A stretch of 64,000 nt of DNA from Erythrobacter oryzae (GTDB lineage Bacteria; Pseudomonadota; Alphaproteobacteria; Sphingomonadales; Sphingomonadaceae), in NCBI RefSeq assembly GCF_030271515.1, contig NZ_JASCXI010000003.1:186001-250000 (forward strand). Reading direction: 5' to 3'. The notes under the pieces were generated by a model, which searched no databases, had not been told where the DNA came from, and was given only the letters and a program-made list of their open reading frames with translations. Shown here one piece after another: positions 35,001-42,665 of the stretch (positions are counted from its first letter, which is position 1; each line of letters starts with the position of its first letter). A program made the position numbers and the translations under genes.

Positions 35001-35432
35001 TCACTCCTCCGCCTTGGGCGCAGGCTTCGGTCGCAGCCGCCCGGCTTCGAGGATCGGCAGGCCGCCCTCGGTCGGGACATAGATGATCTGCCCCTGCGAC
35101 TGCGCGAGGTGCTCGATATAGAGGTAGCGCAGATAGCCCTCCGGCCCGCCCAGCCCGTCGGCGACGATGCGGTTGGCTTCGGCCACGCCCTTGGCGCGCT
35201 CGACCTCGGCCTGGGCGAGCAGCTTGGCGCTCTCGAGCTTGGCCTCGGCCTCCAGGGTGGCGATCTGGCGGTTCTGCCGCGCCTGCGCGAGCTCGGCCTC
35301 ACCCGCGGTCTCGGCGTTCCAGACGCGCACCGAATTATAGGCCGCGCACGATCCCAGCCCCCCGCCGACCAGCACGACCAGCAGAAACAGGAGGCCCAAC
35401 GCGAGCGACCAGACGGAGTTGTTGGCATTCAT
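35001..35432 (-). CDS. prohibitin/SPFH tail-like membrane protein
   Basis: A 143-aa protein: one transmembrane helix (~8-30, LALGLLFLLVVLVGGGLGSC) followed by an alanine/glutamate-rich coiled coil (AETAGEAELAQARQNRQIATLEAEAKLESAKLLAQAEVERAKGVAEANRIVADGL) and LRYLYIEHLAQSQGQIIYVPTEGGLPILEAGR. The helical AEAEA-x-R stretch and IIYVPTEGGLPI match the C-terminal half of SPFH (stomatin/prohibitin) proteins, but the SPFH domain itself is missing. Either a dedicated short form or a shortened relic. ATG at 35432. Confidence 0.75.
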   Translation of the reverse strand: MNANNSVWSLALGLLFLLVVLVGGGLGSCAAYNSVRVWNAETAGEAELAQARQNRQIATLEAEAKLESAKLLAQAEVERAKGVAEANRIVADGLGGPEGYLRYLYIEHLAQSQGQIIYVPTEGGLPILEAGRLRPKPAPKAEE

Positions 35433-35584
35433 TGTCGAAGGGCTCCCCTCTAGGTTCTTGCGGAATTGCCGGAGGTTAGGTTCGCAAGCAGGGATTGCCA
35501 AGCCTAGGCACGCGAAGGGTTTCGCGCCGCGCTGCGTTGAGGCTTCAGGCACGGCGCAAGCGAAGGCAGGGAGCACAGGCTGGA

Positions 35585-36562
35585 ATGACACGCATATCGA
35601 CACGCGCGCTGGCCGCGGCGCTCGCCCTGACGCTGGCCGCCTGCGGGGGCGAGGACAGCGGCGCCCCGCCCACCGGCGGCACCCCGACGCCGAGCCCGAC
35701 GCCCACTCCCACGCCGACCCCGCCCCCCACCGGCATCCTCCGCACGCCCAACATCACCTATGGTACCGGCGCGGTCGCCGGGGGGAGCGAGACCTTGCAG
35801 CTCGACATCTATCGCCCCGACACGCCCTGCACCGCCCCGCGCCCGACGGTGATGTTCGTCCACGGCGGGGCCTTCCTCGTCGGCAGCCGCAGCGGGGCGA
35901 ATGTCGATGCGATGGCGCAGGCCGTGACCGCGCGGGGCATGAACCTCATCTCGATCTCCTACCGGTTGCAGGGCGACAATCCGGTGATCGGCAGCGAGTT
36001 CGCGCAGTTCCATGCCGACTTCCAGGCGCTCAACCAGACCGAGCCGCCCGCCCGCGTCACCGCCTTCACCGCCGCGGTCGAGGACGCCACCCGCGCACTG
36101 CGCTGGGCCGAGAGCAATGCCGCGACGTATTGCATCGATCCGCAGCGCTTTGCCGTGTGGGGCGGATCGGCGGGGGCCTATACCGTGATGCATGTCGCCT
36201 ACACGCTCGACGAATATGCGATTCCCCGCCCGCCGGTGCGCGTCGCGGTCGATTACTGGGGCGGGCATTTCCGCGAGAGCGATATCGAGGCCGGAGAGGC
36301 GCCGCTGTTCGTGCTCCACGGCACCACCGATCCGACCGTGCCCTACCGCTCGGCGGTGCAGCTCACTGATCAGGCGACCCGGGTGGGGATCCCCTTCACC
36401 TTCTATTCGGTGATCGGTGGCGGCCACGGCTTCGAGGACAGCGGCTTCTTCGACGTGAAGGTCGACGGGCAATCGATCGCCGACAAGACCGCGATCTTCA
36501 TCGACGCGCATATGCGCGCAGGCGGCGTGCCGGTCTACGAGCGGCGCGATATTCCGCGTTAG
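35585..36562 (+). CDS. lipoprotein alpha/beta-hydrolase (carboxylesterase type)
   Basis: A 325-aa esterase anchored by lipobox LAAC (MTRISTRALAAALALTLAAC) through a Pro/Thr linker of repeated PT units (~30-47). Serine-hydrolase motifs are the oxyanion loop FVHGGAFLVG, nucleophile Ser in WGGSAGAY, acid in LHGTTDPTVPY and catalytic His in GGGHGFED. It is of the BD-FAE/hormone-sensitive lipase-like type and probably hydrolyses an ester outside the cytoplasm. Start ATG at 35585 gives the signal peptide; longer frame (from 35495) does not. Stop overlaps by 4 bp the convergent RNase gene. Confidence 0.86.
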   Translation: MTRISTRALAAALALTLAACGGEDSGAPPTGGTPTPSPTPTPTPTPPPTGILRTPNITYGTGAVAGGSETLQLDIYRPDTPCTAPRPTVMFVHGGAFLVGSRSGANVDAMAQAVTARGMNLISISYRLQGDNPVIGSEFAQFHADFQALNQTEPPARVTAFTAAVEDATRALRWAESNAATYCIDPQRFAVWGGSAGAYTVMHVAYTLDEYAIPRPPVRVAVDYWGGHFRESDIEAGEAPLFVLHGTTDPTVPYRSAVQLTDQATRVGIPFTFYSVIGGGHGFEDSGFFDVKVDGQSIADKTAIFIDAHMRAGGVPVYERRDIPR

Positions 36563-37224
36563 AGCCCGCGCCAGATCTTGGCGGGCGCGCCGTCCTTCGC
36601 GCCGCGCCGGGAGGCGGTGCAGGGGGCGGGGCGGAAGCGCTTGGAGTAGCACAGGCGGATTTCCTCGAGCCACCCGCGCGCATTGAGGTGGACGCCGACC
36701 GCGCTCTCGCTCCAGCCGGGATTGGCATCCACGAAAGCTGCGCGGATGCGGCCGGCGGTCAGCCCCTCCTCGCGCGCGATGCGGTCGTAATCGGGCAGGC
36801 GCAGGCCCTCGAACAGGATGCGCGTGACCTTCAGGTAAGCGCCCGGGTCGGGCACCATGCAGCTGCCGTGCTTGGCCCATTGGCGCGCGACGAGACGCTC
36901 CGAGGGCATCAGGCACATCGCCCCGCGCACCTGCGCCGGGGTGAGCGCCTTCCGCGCCCCGCACCACTGCGGGTAGCCCTTGGCACCCTCGGGCCAGAGG
37001 CCGTGGACGACGAGGCCGAAGCTGCCGCTCCTGCCGCCGCATTGGTGGGCCTGCGAGCGGTCGTCCTCGCGGGTGCGGCAGAACTCGGGGCTCCAGCTGA
37101 GCGCGAGGGTGTAGCCGGTGACCGGCATCGCGCGCGGCGGGCCGTCGGGGGAGACGCGGGGGACTGCGGCGACCTCGGGCACGTGGCACTGATAGGCCTG
37201 TGCGCTCGCCGCTGCGGGAAGCAC
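36559..37224 (-). CDS. ribonuclease T2 family protein
   Basis: A secreted RNase. CAS-1 motif FGLVVHGLWPEG and CAS-2 motif RQWAKHGSC carry the catalytic His and Glu/Lys/His (the usual CAS-2 Glu is replaced by Gln in RQWAKHG; worth noting). Several Cys suggest disulfides. The conventional start is GTG at 37224, which leaves only half a signal peptide. The frame continues upstream as a perfect signal sequence (CSNSLLAALAFVLPAAASAQA), and a CTG at 37263 with AGGGGGAGG 6 nt before it would start it exactly. That start would overlap the preceding gene by 17 bp. Family length supports either. Confidence 0.84.
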   Translation of the reverse strand: MLPAAASAQAYQCHVPEVAAVPRVSPDGPPRAMPVTGYTLALSWSPEFCRTREDDRSQAHQCGGRSGSFGLVVHGLWPEGAKGYPQWCGARKALTPAQVRGAMCLMPSERLVARQWAKHGSCMVPDPGAYLKVTRILFEGLRLPDYDRIAREEGLTAGRIRAAFVDANPGWSESAVGVHLNARGWLEEIRLCYSKRFRPAPCTASRRGAKDGAPAKIWRGL

Positions 37225-37246
37225 GAAAGCGAGGGCAGCGAGGAGG

Positions 37247-37684
37247 CTATTCGAACACCGCAGGATCGACCTCCCCCTTATGCTTGAACCAGTGGTTGCT
37301 GGCGGGGGTGAACAGCATCGCCACCGCGAACAGGCCCAGCGGCAGCGCGGCCAGCCAAAGCGGCTGCATCCTCACAAGCAAGCCAAGGGCGGGCAGCATC
37401 ATCAGAAACCCCGCCAGTTTGAACAGCGCCATGATGCTGACCATCCAGCGCGCAAACCGGATCGCAGATAGCCACACCATCGCCACCGGGATCAGCGCGA
37501 TCGAAAGCCATGCGCTGTGCCACACGATCAGCCCGTCGCGCCCCAGCCCGAGGAAGGAACTCTCCGATTTGAGTGCCACGGGAATCCGCACCAAGGCTTC
37601 GATATAAGTGAGCAGGGCAGCAGCCAGAAAGGCGACCGCGAAGATCGTGATGCTTGTCGGACGACGCCGCGACAACGCGATCAT
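37247..37684 (-). CDS. hypothetical membrane protein
   Basis: A 145-aa protein with four predicted spans (~13-31, 52-72, 80-98, 108-128) and basic N-terminal and loop residues. No recognised family motifs. Its ATG (37684) overlaps the nadC stop (ATGA), so it is translated with nadC. It ends in the stretch that also serves as the ribosome-binding site region of the RNase T2 gene. Function unknown. Confidence 0.72.
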   Translation of the reverse strand: MIALSRRRPTSITIFAVAFLAAALLTYIEALVRIPVALKSESSFLGLGRDGLIVWHSAWLSIALIPVAMVWLSAIRFARWMVSIMALFKLAGFLMMLPALGLLVRMQPLWLAALPLGLFAVAMLFTPASNHWFKHKGEVDPAVFE

Positions 37685-38550
37685 AAAGGCTTGAAATCCA
37701 GCCCGATGTCAGCGGCGGGCGCGCTTTGCGTCAGCCGCCCGACCGAGATGAAGTCCACCCCGCTCGCCGCCTTGGCGGCGATGGTCTGGAGGTTGACGCC
37801 GCCGCTCGCCTCGGTGGGCACGCGGCCTGCGACCAGCCGCACCGCCTCGGCGAGGGTGGCGGGGTCCATGTTGTCGAGCAGCAGGTGATGCGCGCCTGCC
37901 TGCAATGCGGGTTCGATCTGGTCGAGGCGGTCGACCTCACAGATGATCTTTTCCACCCCCGCCTCGCGCGCCCGGCGCACCGCCTCGCCGACGCTGCCGG
38001 CCACGGCCACATGGTTGTCCTTGATCATCGCCGCGTCCCACAGCCCCATGCGGTGGTTCTGCGCGCCCCCTTGGCGGGTAGCGTATTTCTCGAGGAAGCG
38101 CAGGCCCGGGATGGTCTTGCGGGTGTCGAGCAGGGTGCAGGTGGCGCTGCCCTCGCGCATCGCGTCGACATAGGCGCGGGTCAGCGTGGCGATGCCGGAG
38201 AGGTGCTGGACGATGTTGAGCGCGCTGCGCTCCGCCGTCAGCAGCGCCCGCGCGCGGCCCTCGATGCGCATGAGATCGGTGCCTGCGGGGACTTGGTCGC
38301 CGTCCGCAACCAGCGCTTCGATGCGGCAATCGGGGTCGAGGTGCCGGAAGATGGCCTCGGCGACCGGCAACCCCGCGACCACGATGGCATCGCGGCTGTC
38401 CATCACCCCGGTAAAGCGCGCTTCGGCGGGGATGACGCTTTCCGAAGTCACATCCCGCCCGCCACCGGGGAGGCCTTCACCAAGGTCCTCTGCCAGCGTT
38501 TCGCGGATGAAGGTGGCGAGGTCGAAGCCGGGGAGGGTGAAGTCGGGCAC
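37681..38550 (-). CDS. nadC: nicotinate-nucleotide diphosphorylase (carboxylating)
   Basis: A 289-aa quinolinate phosphoribosyltransferase of NAD synthesis. Conserved sites: RDVTSESVIPA (N-terminal), EGRARALLTAERSALNIVQHLSGIAT, LLDTRKTIPGLRFLEKYATRQGGAQNHRMGL, MIKDNHVAVAGSV, EVDRLDQIEPAL, LLLDNM and EASGGVNLQTI. GTG at 38550 is preferred; TTG at 38553 is equally open. AAGGA lies 7 nt before the GTG. nadA/nadB are not in the window. The region upstream carries REP and module repeats rather than an obvious promoter. Confidence 0.93.
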   Translation of the reverse strand: MPDFTLPGFDLATFIRETLAEDLGEGLPGGGRDVTSESVIPAEARFTGVMDSRDAIVVAGLPVAEAIFRHLDPDCRIEALVADGDQVPAGTDLMRIEGRARALLTAERSALNIVQHLSGIATLTRAYVDAMREGSATCTLLDTRKTIPGLRFLEKYATRQGGAQNHRMGLWDAAMIKDNHVAVAGSVGEAVRRAREAGVEKIICEVDRLDQIEPALQAGAHHLLLDNMDPATLAEAVRLVAGRVPTEASGGVNLQTIAAKAASGVDFISVGRLTQSAPAADIGLDFKPL

Positions 38551-38627
38551 CAATCAATCCTTCGTCATCGAGAGGGCCGAAGGCCCGCGGCGACCCATGG
38601 CCCGCCCTCCGATCCGGACGGTCAGGT

Positions 38628-38664
38628 CATGGGTTGCTTCGTCGCTACGCTCCTCGCAATGACG
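38628..38664. repeat. REP-like repeat (GAGGAGCGTAGCGACGAAG type)
   Basis: Reading the minus strand, the sequence contains GTCATTGCGAGGAGCGTAGC followed by GACGAAGCAACCCA, which matches a REP-type repeat I recall as common in proteobacteria. The palindromic core is a GAGGAGCGTAGC/GCTACGCTCCTC-like arm. A related GGAGGAGCGTAGCGACGGAGG segment occurs inside the structured repeat at 25012-25032. It lies in the 264-bp gap between nadC and the LytTR gene. Confidence 0.7.
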
Positions 38665-38714
38665 AGGGGCTTGGTCAATGGATGAAGAAAGCGCCGGCCC
38701 GGAGCCGCAGGCTC

Positions 38715-38810
38715 CGCAAGGCCAAACGGCCGCCCGCAGGTGCCCGGACCCCGGACTTGATCCGGGGGAAGGAACAGCACCGAGGACGGGGGCGCGGAGG
38801 CGCCCCCGCA
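38715..38810. repeat. second copy of the hairpin-tipped repeat, with nested palindrome
   Basis: CGCCCGCAGGTGCCCGGA is followed by palindrome CCCCGGACTTGATCCGGGG (38749-38767), GGAACAGCACCGAGGAC (38771-38787) and hairpin GGGGGCGC-GGAG-GCGCCCCC (38788-38807). GGAACAGC(G/A)CCGAGGAC plus the hairpin match the right arm of the 24831-25072 element (identical hairpin, one substitution). Where that copy has GGAGCGTAGCGACGGA, this one has the 19-bp REP palindrome, so the units look modular. It ends next to the stop codon of the LytTR gene (38815). Confidence 0.8.
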
Positions 38811-38814
38811 CACA

Positions 38815-39621
38815 TTAATGCACGAAGCGCGCGACCACATCCCGGTAGCTGCGGCTCACCTTCACCTCCGCGCCCGAGTCCAGCACCAGGAAGCATTCGC
38901 CGTTGGTGTGGGGTTTCACCTGCCGGACGAGATCAAGGTTGACGATGGTGCTCCGGTGAACGCGCTGGAACTTCCTCGGGTCGAGGCGGCGTTCGAGGTC
39001 CTTCATCGTCTCGCGCAGCACCAGCGAATTGTCGCCGGTCGAGATGATCATGTAGTCGCCCGCGGCCTCGATGTGCTCGATGGTGTCGACCTCCACGCGG
39101 AAGATCTGGCCGCGGTCCTTGACGTTGATGAGCTTCTCGAAGCGGTCGGCGCTTTCGGTCGCCGGGGTAGTGGTCTCGACGAAATCCGCCGCACGCTCGG
39201 GCGCGATCTCGCTGAGCACCTCGAGCAACTGCCCGGCATCCTCGGACGACTTCTTCTCGGCCAGCCGCTGGCGCACGCGCTCGATGGTGTCGGCGAGCTT
39301 CTGTTCGTCCACCGGCTTCATCAGGTAGTTGACGGCGTTGGCTTCAAACGCGCGGATCGCGTGTTCTTCGTAGGCGGTGACGAAGACGAACAGCGGAGGC
39401 TCGATCTCCATCACGCCCTTGACCACGCTGAAGCCGTCGAAGCCGGGCATCTGGATGTCGAGGAAGACCAGATCGGGCTTCTCGGTCTTGATCTTGCGGA
39501 TCGCCTCGCGGCCGTTGGCGCAGGTGTCGATGATCTCGACGTCCTCGAACGGCTGGAGTCGCAGCTGGAGGCCCTGGATCGCGAGTTTCTCGTCGTCGAC
39601 GAGGATGGTTCTGATGGTCAT
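38815..39621 (-). CDS. LytTR-family response regulator
   Basis: A 268-aa regulator: receiver domain (1-120) with acidic pair D9/D10, phosphoacceptor D55 in FLDIQMPG, Thr in FVTAYEEH and K in LMKPVDEQ; then a linker and a LytTR DNA-binding domain (~165-267: RGQIFRVEVDTIEHIEAAGDYMII, FQRVHRSTIVNLDLV, VKVSRSYRDVV). It is encoded with, and its ATG overlaps the stop of, the sensor kinase (ATGA). Targets unknown; LytTR regulators often control cell envelope or secreted factors. Confidence 0.92.
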   Translation of the reverse strand: MTIRTILVDDEKLAIQGLQLRLQPFEDVEIIDTCANGREAIRKIKTEKPDLVFLDIQMPGFDGFSVVKGVMEIEPPLFVFVTAYEEHAIRAFEANAVNYLMKPVDEQKLADTIERVRQRLAEKKSSEDAGQLLEVLSEIAPERAADFVETTTPATESADRFEKLINVKDRGQIFRVEVDTIEHIEAAGDYMIISTGDNSLVLRETMKDLERRLDPRKFQRVHRSTIVNLDLVRQVKPHTNGECFLVLDSGAEVKVSRSYRDVVARFVH

Positions 39622-40844
39622 GCGGTTTTTCCGATGGTTTTGGGGGGGTTGAGCGGAACGATATTGTCGCTCCCGCCCGCGGGGTTCCCGATTTCCGGCC
39701 CGACACCTTGCGGGGCGGGCGCTGCCGCTTCCCCGGCTCTGTCGGCGCGGGTGAAGGGAATCTCGATCAGCACGGTGAAGCCGCCCCCAGCTTCGGATCG
39801 CGTTTCGAACAGGTGGTTGTCGCCATAGGCCTGCGCAAGGCGATTGCGGATGTTGGCGAGGCCGACGCCGGTCGAGACCGGGCGGCCGGGCACCGGCGGC
39901 GCGGACGGGTCTCGCGGGGTGTCGTCCATCCCCGGGCCGGTGTCCTCGACCGTCAGCCGCAGCCGGTCACCGATCACGCGCGCGGTGAGCGCGATCTGCG
40001 CGCCTTCCTCCTGCGAGCTGACGGCATATTTGATCGCGTTCTCGACCAGCGGTTGCAGCAGCATGGCGGGCAGCTGTGCGGGCAGCGCGGCGTCCTCGAT
40101 CTCGAACCGGGTGCGCAGGCGTTCCTCGAAGCGCATCCGCTCGATGTCGAGATAGAGCTGGAGCGTCTCGATCTCCTGCGCGAGGCTGACCTGGCTGCCC
40201 GGCTCGGCGATCAGTGTGTGCCTGAGGAAGCCCGAGAGGCGCGTCAGCATCGCATTGGCGGGCTCGGTCTGCTTGAGCAGCACCAGTGTCGAGATCGAGT
40301 TCAGCGTGTTGAACAGGAAGTGCGGATTGAGCTGGTAGCGCAGCATCGCAAGCTGCGCGGCGGTGGCCTGCGCCTCCAGCCGCTCGAGCCGGTCGGCCTG
40401 CTGTTCCACTGTCAGGAAGAAGTTGATCGCGTAATAGAGCGCGCTCCACCCGCCCAGCAGCGTCAGCGGCAGGTAGAGCAGGCCGATCAGGCGCTGCGCA
40501 AAGGTCGTGTCGCGGGTGGCGGCATAATATATGCCCTGCACCCAGGCGTCGATCGAGGCGTGCAGCAGCACGGCGAAGAACAGGACGACAGCGGTCAGCC
40601 CCCAGGTCACCAGCGGCTGCTGCTGGATCAGCTGGCGGTAGATCACCGAGAGGATCAGGCTGATCGAGAAGCCGGTTATGGTTGTCACCAGGATCAGCGC
40701 GAGGATGTCGAACGGCTGCTGGTTGGCGAGCGCCGAGACCGCGCGCAGCAGGAACGCCGCACCCCAGCCCGCCAGCTGGAGGTTCCAGAACGCCCGGTTC
40801 TTGCTCGCGAAGAACGGCGCTGCCTGGATCTGGAGCACTGCCAT
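39618..40844 (-). CDS. LytS-type sensor histidine kinase
   Basis: A 408-aa kinase: four predicted membrane spans in residues ~20-145, then a His_kinase domain (PF06580) with the phosphoacceptor in LNPHFLFNTLNSISTL. The ATPase domain has MLLQPLVENAIKYAV (N box), VEDTGPGMDD (G1) and GVGLANIRNRLAQAYG (G2). It phosphorylates the downstream LytTR regulator, to which it is translationally coupled. No sensory domain other than the membrane helices is visible, so the signal could be membrane-related. An extended Ala/Pro tail follows the ATPase domain. Confidence 0.93.
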   Translation of the reverse strand: MAVLQIQAAPFFASKNRAFWNLQLAGWGAAFLLRAVSALANQQPFDILALILVTTITGFSISLILSVIYRQLIQQQPLVTWGLTAVVLFFAVLLHASIDAWVQGIYYAATRDTTFAQRLIGLLYLPLTLLGGWSALYYAINFFLTVEQQADRLERLEAQATAAQLAMLRYQLNPHFLFNTLNSISTLVLLKQTEPANAMLTRLSGFLRHTLIAEPGSQVSLAQEIETLQLYLDIERMRFEERLRTRFEIEDAALPAQLPAMLLQPLVENAIKYAVSSQEEGAQIALTARVIGDRLRLTVEDTGPGMDDTPRDPSAPPVPGRPVSTGVGLANIRNRLAQAYGDNHLFETRSEAGGGFTVLIEIPFTRADRAGEAAAPAPQGVGPEIGNPAGGSDNIVPLNPPKTIGKTA

Positions 40845-40918
40845 AGTCAGCGTGGTCTAACTCAATTCGTCGCAAACCACACGGGGTTTCGCCCGCGCCG
40901 CCTCGGGAGGGCAACGCT

Positions 40919-41911
40919 TCAACGCTTCGCGCGGGGGAGGAGCCCGCCCTCGGGGCTGATTTCGCGGCGGAACAGACGGGCCCAATCGGCGCGGCCCTCG
41001 GCGGCCATAGCTGCGCGGACCAGCGGGACCTCGGCGGCCATGTTCTCGGCGCGCTCGTCCCAGCCGTCGTGGGTGCGGCGCAGCTTGAGCCCGGCGTCGT
41101 GCTCCTTGCCCCAGCGGGTCATGAAGTCCGCCCCCGCCGCCGGATCATAGCCCGCGTTCGCCAGCAGCCACGGCACCAGCCGGTCGGCCTCGCGCTCGAT
41201 CCGGCGCACGTTTTTGGGCTTGCGCCCGTTGCGATCGAGCCATGCGTCGTGGCCGAGCACGTTGTGCGCGAGCTCATGCGCGACCAGCGCGGCGAAGACC
41301 GGCTCGTCATAGGCATAGGCGGGCGAGCCCATGCCGAAGATCACCCGCGTGCCGTTGGCAAAGGCGCGGCTTTCGGCGGCGTAGAGATCGAAGCGGGTGG
41401 CGCAGACCTCAAGCGGGGTGACGCGCGCCTCGCCGCCATCGGCAAAGGCGATGGTGATGCCGCCGTGTTCGGCGAGCATCGCGTCGATGTGGTCGTGGGC
41501 GCGGGTGGTGCGCTCCCACGCCATGGGAGGCGTGGCGGGCCAGTCGTTGGGATCGAAACGCTCGAGCCGCACGATCTCGCGGTTGCGGGTGAATTCGCCC
41601 GAAAGCGCGGCGGGAGAGCCTGCGGCGACGGCGTTGACGGCGAAGTCGCGGGTCAGGCCCAGCGCCGCGCGGGCGACGTCGGGGCCGCCATAGCTCGCCA
41701 TGTCCTGCACTTGCAGGCCGATGCTCGGGATCACCTTGGTGCAGAAGGCGGCATTGGCGCGGGCGAGGCGCCACCCGGCATCCTGTAGCCGCTGGTTGGC
41801 GTCCTGATAGCGCGCGATCGCCGCGCGCTCGGCGGCGTAGTCGATAACGGGCGGCGCATCGGCGGCGGCAGGCGGGGCCGCGAGCATCGCGGCAAGCACA
41901 ATCGCGCGCAT
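40919..41911 (-). CDS. secreted M48-like zinc metalloprotease
   Basis: A 330-aa exported protein: signal peptide MRAIVLAAMLAAPPAAADA, then a ~150-aa PDZ-like or unknown domain and a metalloprotease core HELAHNVLGHD (zinc ligands H212, H216; catalytic E213) with the third ligand E241 in IEREADR. It resembles the M48/BepA class but lacks TPR repeats. It is followed in the same direction by nothing conserved; the DsbA gene lies 16 bp upstream, so the two may be cotranscribed. Probably periplasmic protein quality control. Confidence 0.85.
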   Translation of the reverse strand: MRAIVLAAMLAAPPAAADAPPVIDYAAERAAIARYQDANQRLQDAGWRLARANAAFCTKVIPSIGLQVQDMASYGGPDVARAALGLTRDFAVNAVAAGSPAALSGEFTRNREIVRLERFDPNDWPATPPMAWERTTRAHDHIDAMLAEHGGITIAFADGGEARVTPLEVCATRFDLYAAESRAFANGTRVIFGMGSPAYAYDEPVFAALVAHELAHNVLGHDAWLDRNGRKPKNVRRIEREADRLVPWLLANAGYDPAAGADFMTRWGKEHDAGLKLRRTHDGWDERAENMAAEVPLVRAAMAAEGRADWARLFRREISPEGGLLPRAKR

Positions 41912-41927
41912 TGCCCCCCGTGCTCCC

Positions 41928-42632
41928 TCAGCCCGCCTTGTCGGCGGCGGCGAGCGCTTCCTTGAGCTTCTCGTAGCCCACCGCCCCGCCCATCGGCTTC
42001 TTGCCCGCGATCCATGCCGGGGTGCCAGTGAAGCCCAGCGCACGGGCCTGCTCGAGGTTCCTGGCGATCTCGTTCGTCACCGATTCCGACGCCGCATCGC
42101 GCTCCGCCTGAGCCACGTCGAGCCCCGCGGCCTTGGCCGCCGCCGCGATGTCGTTCGTCTTGAACATGGCATCGTGGAAGGCGCGATACTTGCCCTGAAG
42201 GCCCGCAGCCAGCGCCATGCGCGAGGCCGCGTCGCTGCCCTCGAAGATCGGCCATTCGCGGATCACGACCTTGAGGTTGGGGTCCTCGGCGATCAGGCGG
42301 TTCACGTCCTTGAGGCTCGCCTCGCAATAGGGGCACTGGTAATCGGTGAACTCGACCAGCACGCGGCTGCCCTTGGGGTTGCCGAGCACGACGCCGGGGA
42401 ATTCCTCGAACACCTCGCCGCCCATCTTGGCGAGGCGCTTGGCCGCTTCCTGCTCCTCATAGGCCGCCGCCATCTCGGGCAGCAGCTCGGGGTGCGACAG
42501 GAGATAGTTGCGCGTGCGGTTGTCGGCGAGGCCCGCGCCCGACCATGCCGCCGCGCCCAGAAAGCCGAAGGTCAGCGCCAGCAGCGCGGTCAGCAGCGTG
42601 TTGCGCAGGGAAGAGGGTGCGTCGTCGGACAT
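41928..42632 (-). CDS. DsbA-family thioredoxin-like protein with ScsC-like N-terminus
   Basis: A 234-aa protein: membrane anchor or signal at ~10-32, a helical region with RTRNYLLSHPELLPEMAAAYEEQEAAKRLAKMG that matches the trimerisation stalk of ScsC-type proteins, then a DsbA-like thioredoxin domain with CPYC (C100, C103) and cis-Pro in FTGTPAWIAG. It likely isomerises or forms disulfides in the periplasm. Flanked by two metalloproteases, which suggests a small envelope quality-control cluster. ATG at 42632. Confidence 0.9.
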   Translation of the reverse strand: MSDDAPSSLRNTLLTALLALTFGFLGAAAWSGAGLADNRTRNYLLSHPELLPEMAAAYEEQEAAKRLAKMGGEVFEEFPGVVLGNPKGSRVLVEFTDYQCPYCEASLKDVNRLIAEDPNLKVVIREWPIFEGSDAASRMALAAGLQGKYRAFHDAMFKTNDIAAAAKAAGLDVAQAERDAASESVTNEIARNLEQARALGFTGTPAWIAGKKPMGGAVGYEKLKEALAAADKAG

Positions 42633-42665
42633 GGCGGCCTTGATAGCGAAGGGGTCGGCAGCAGC

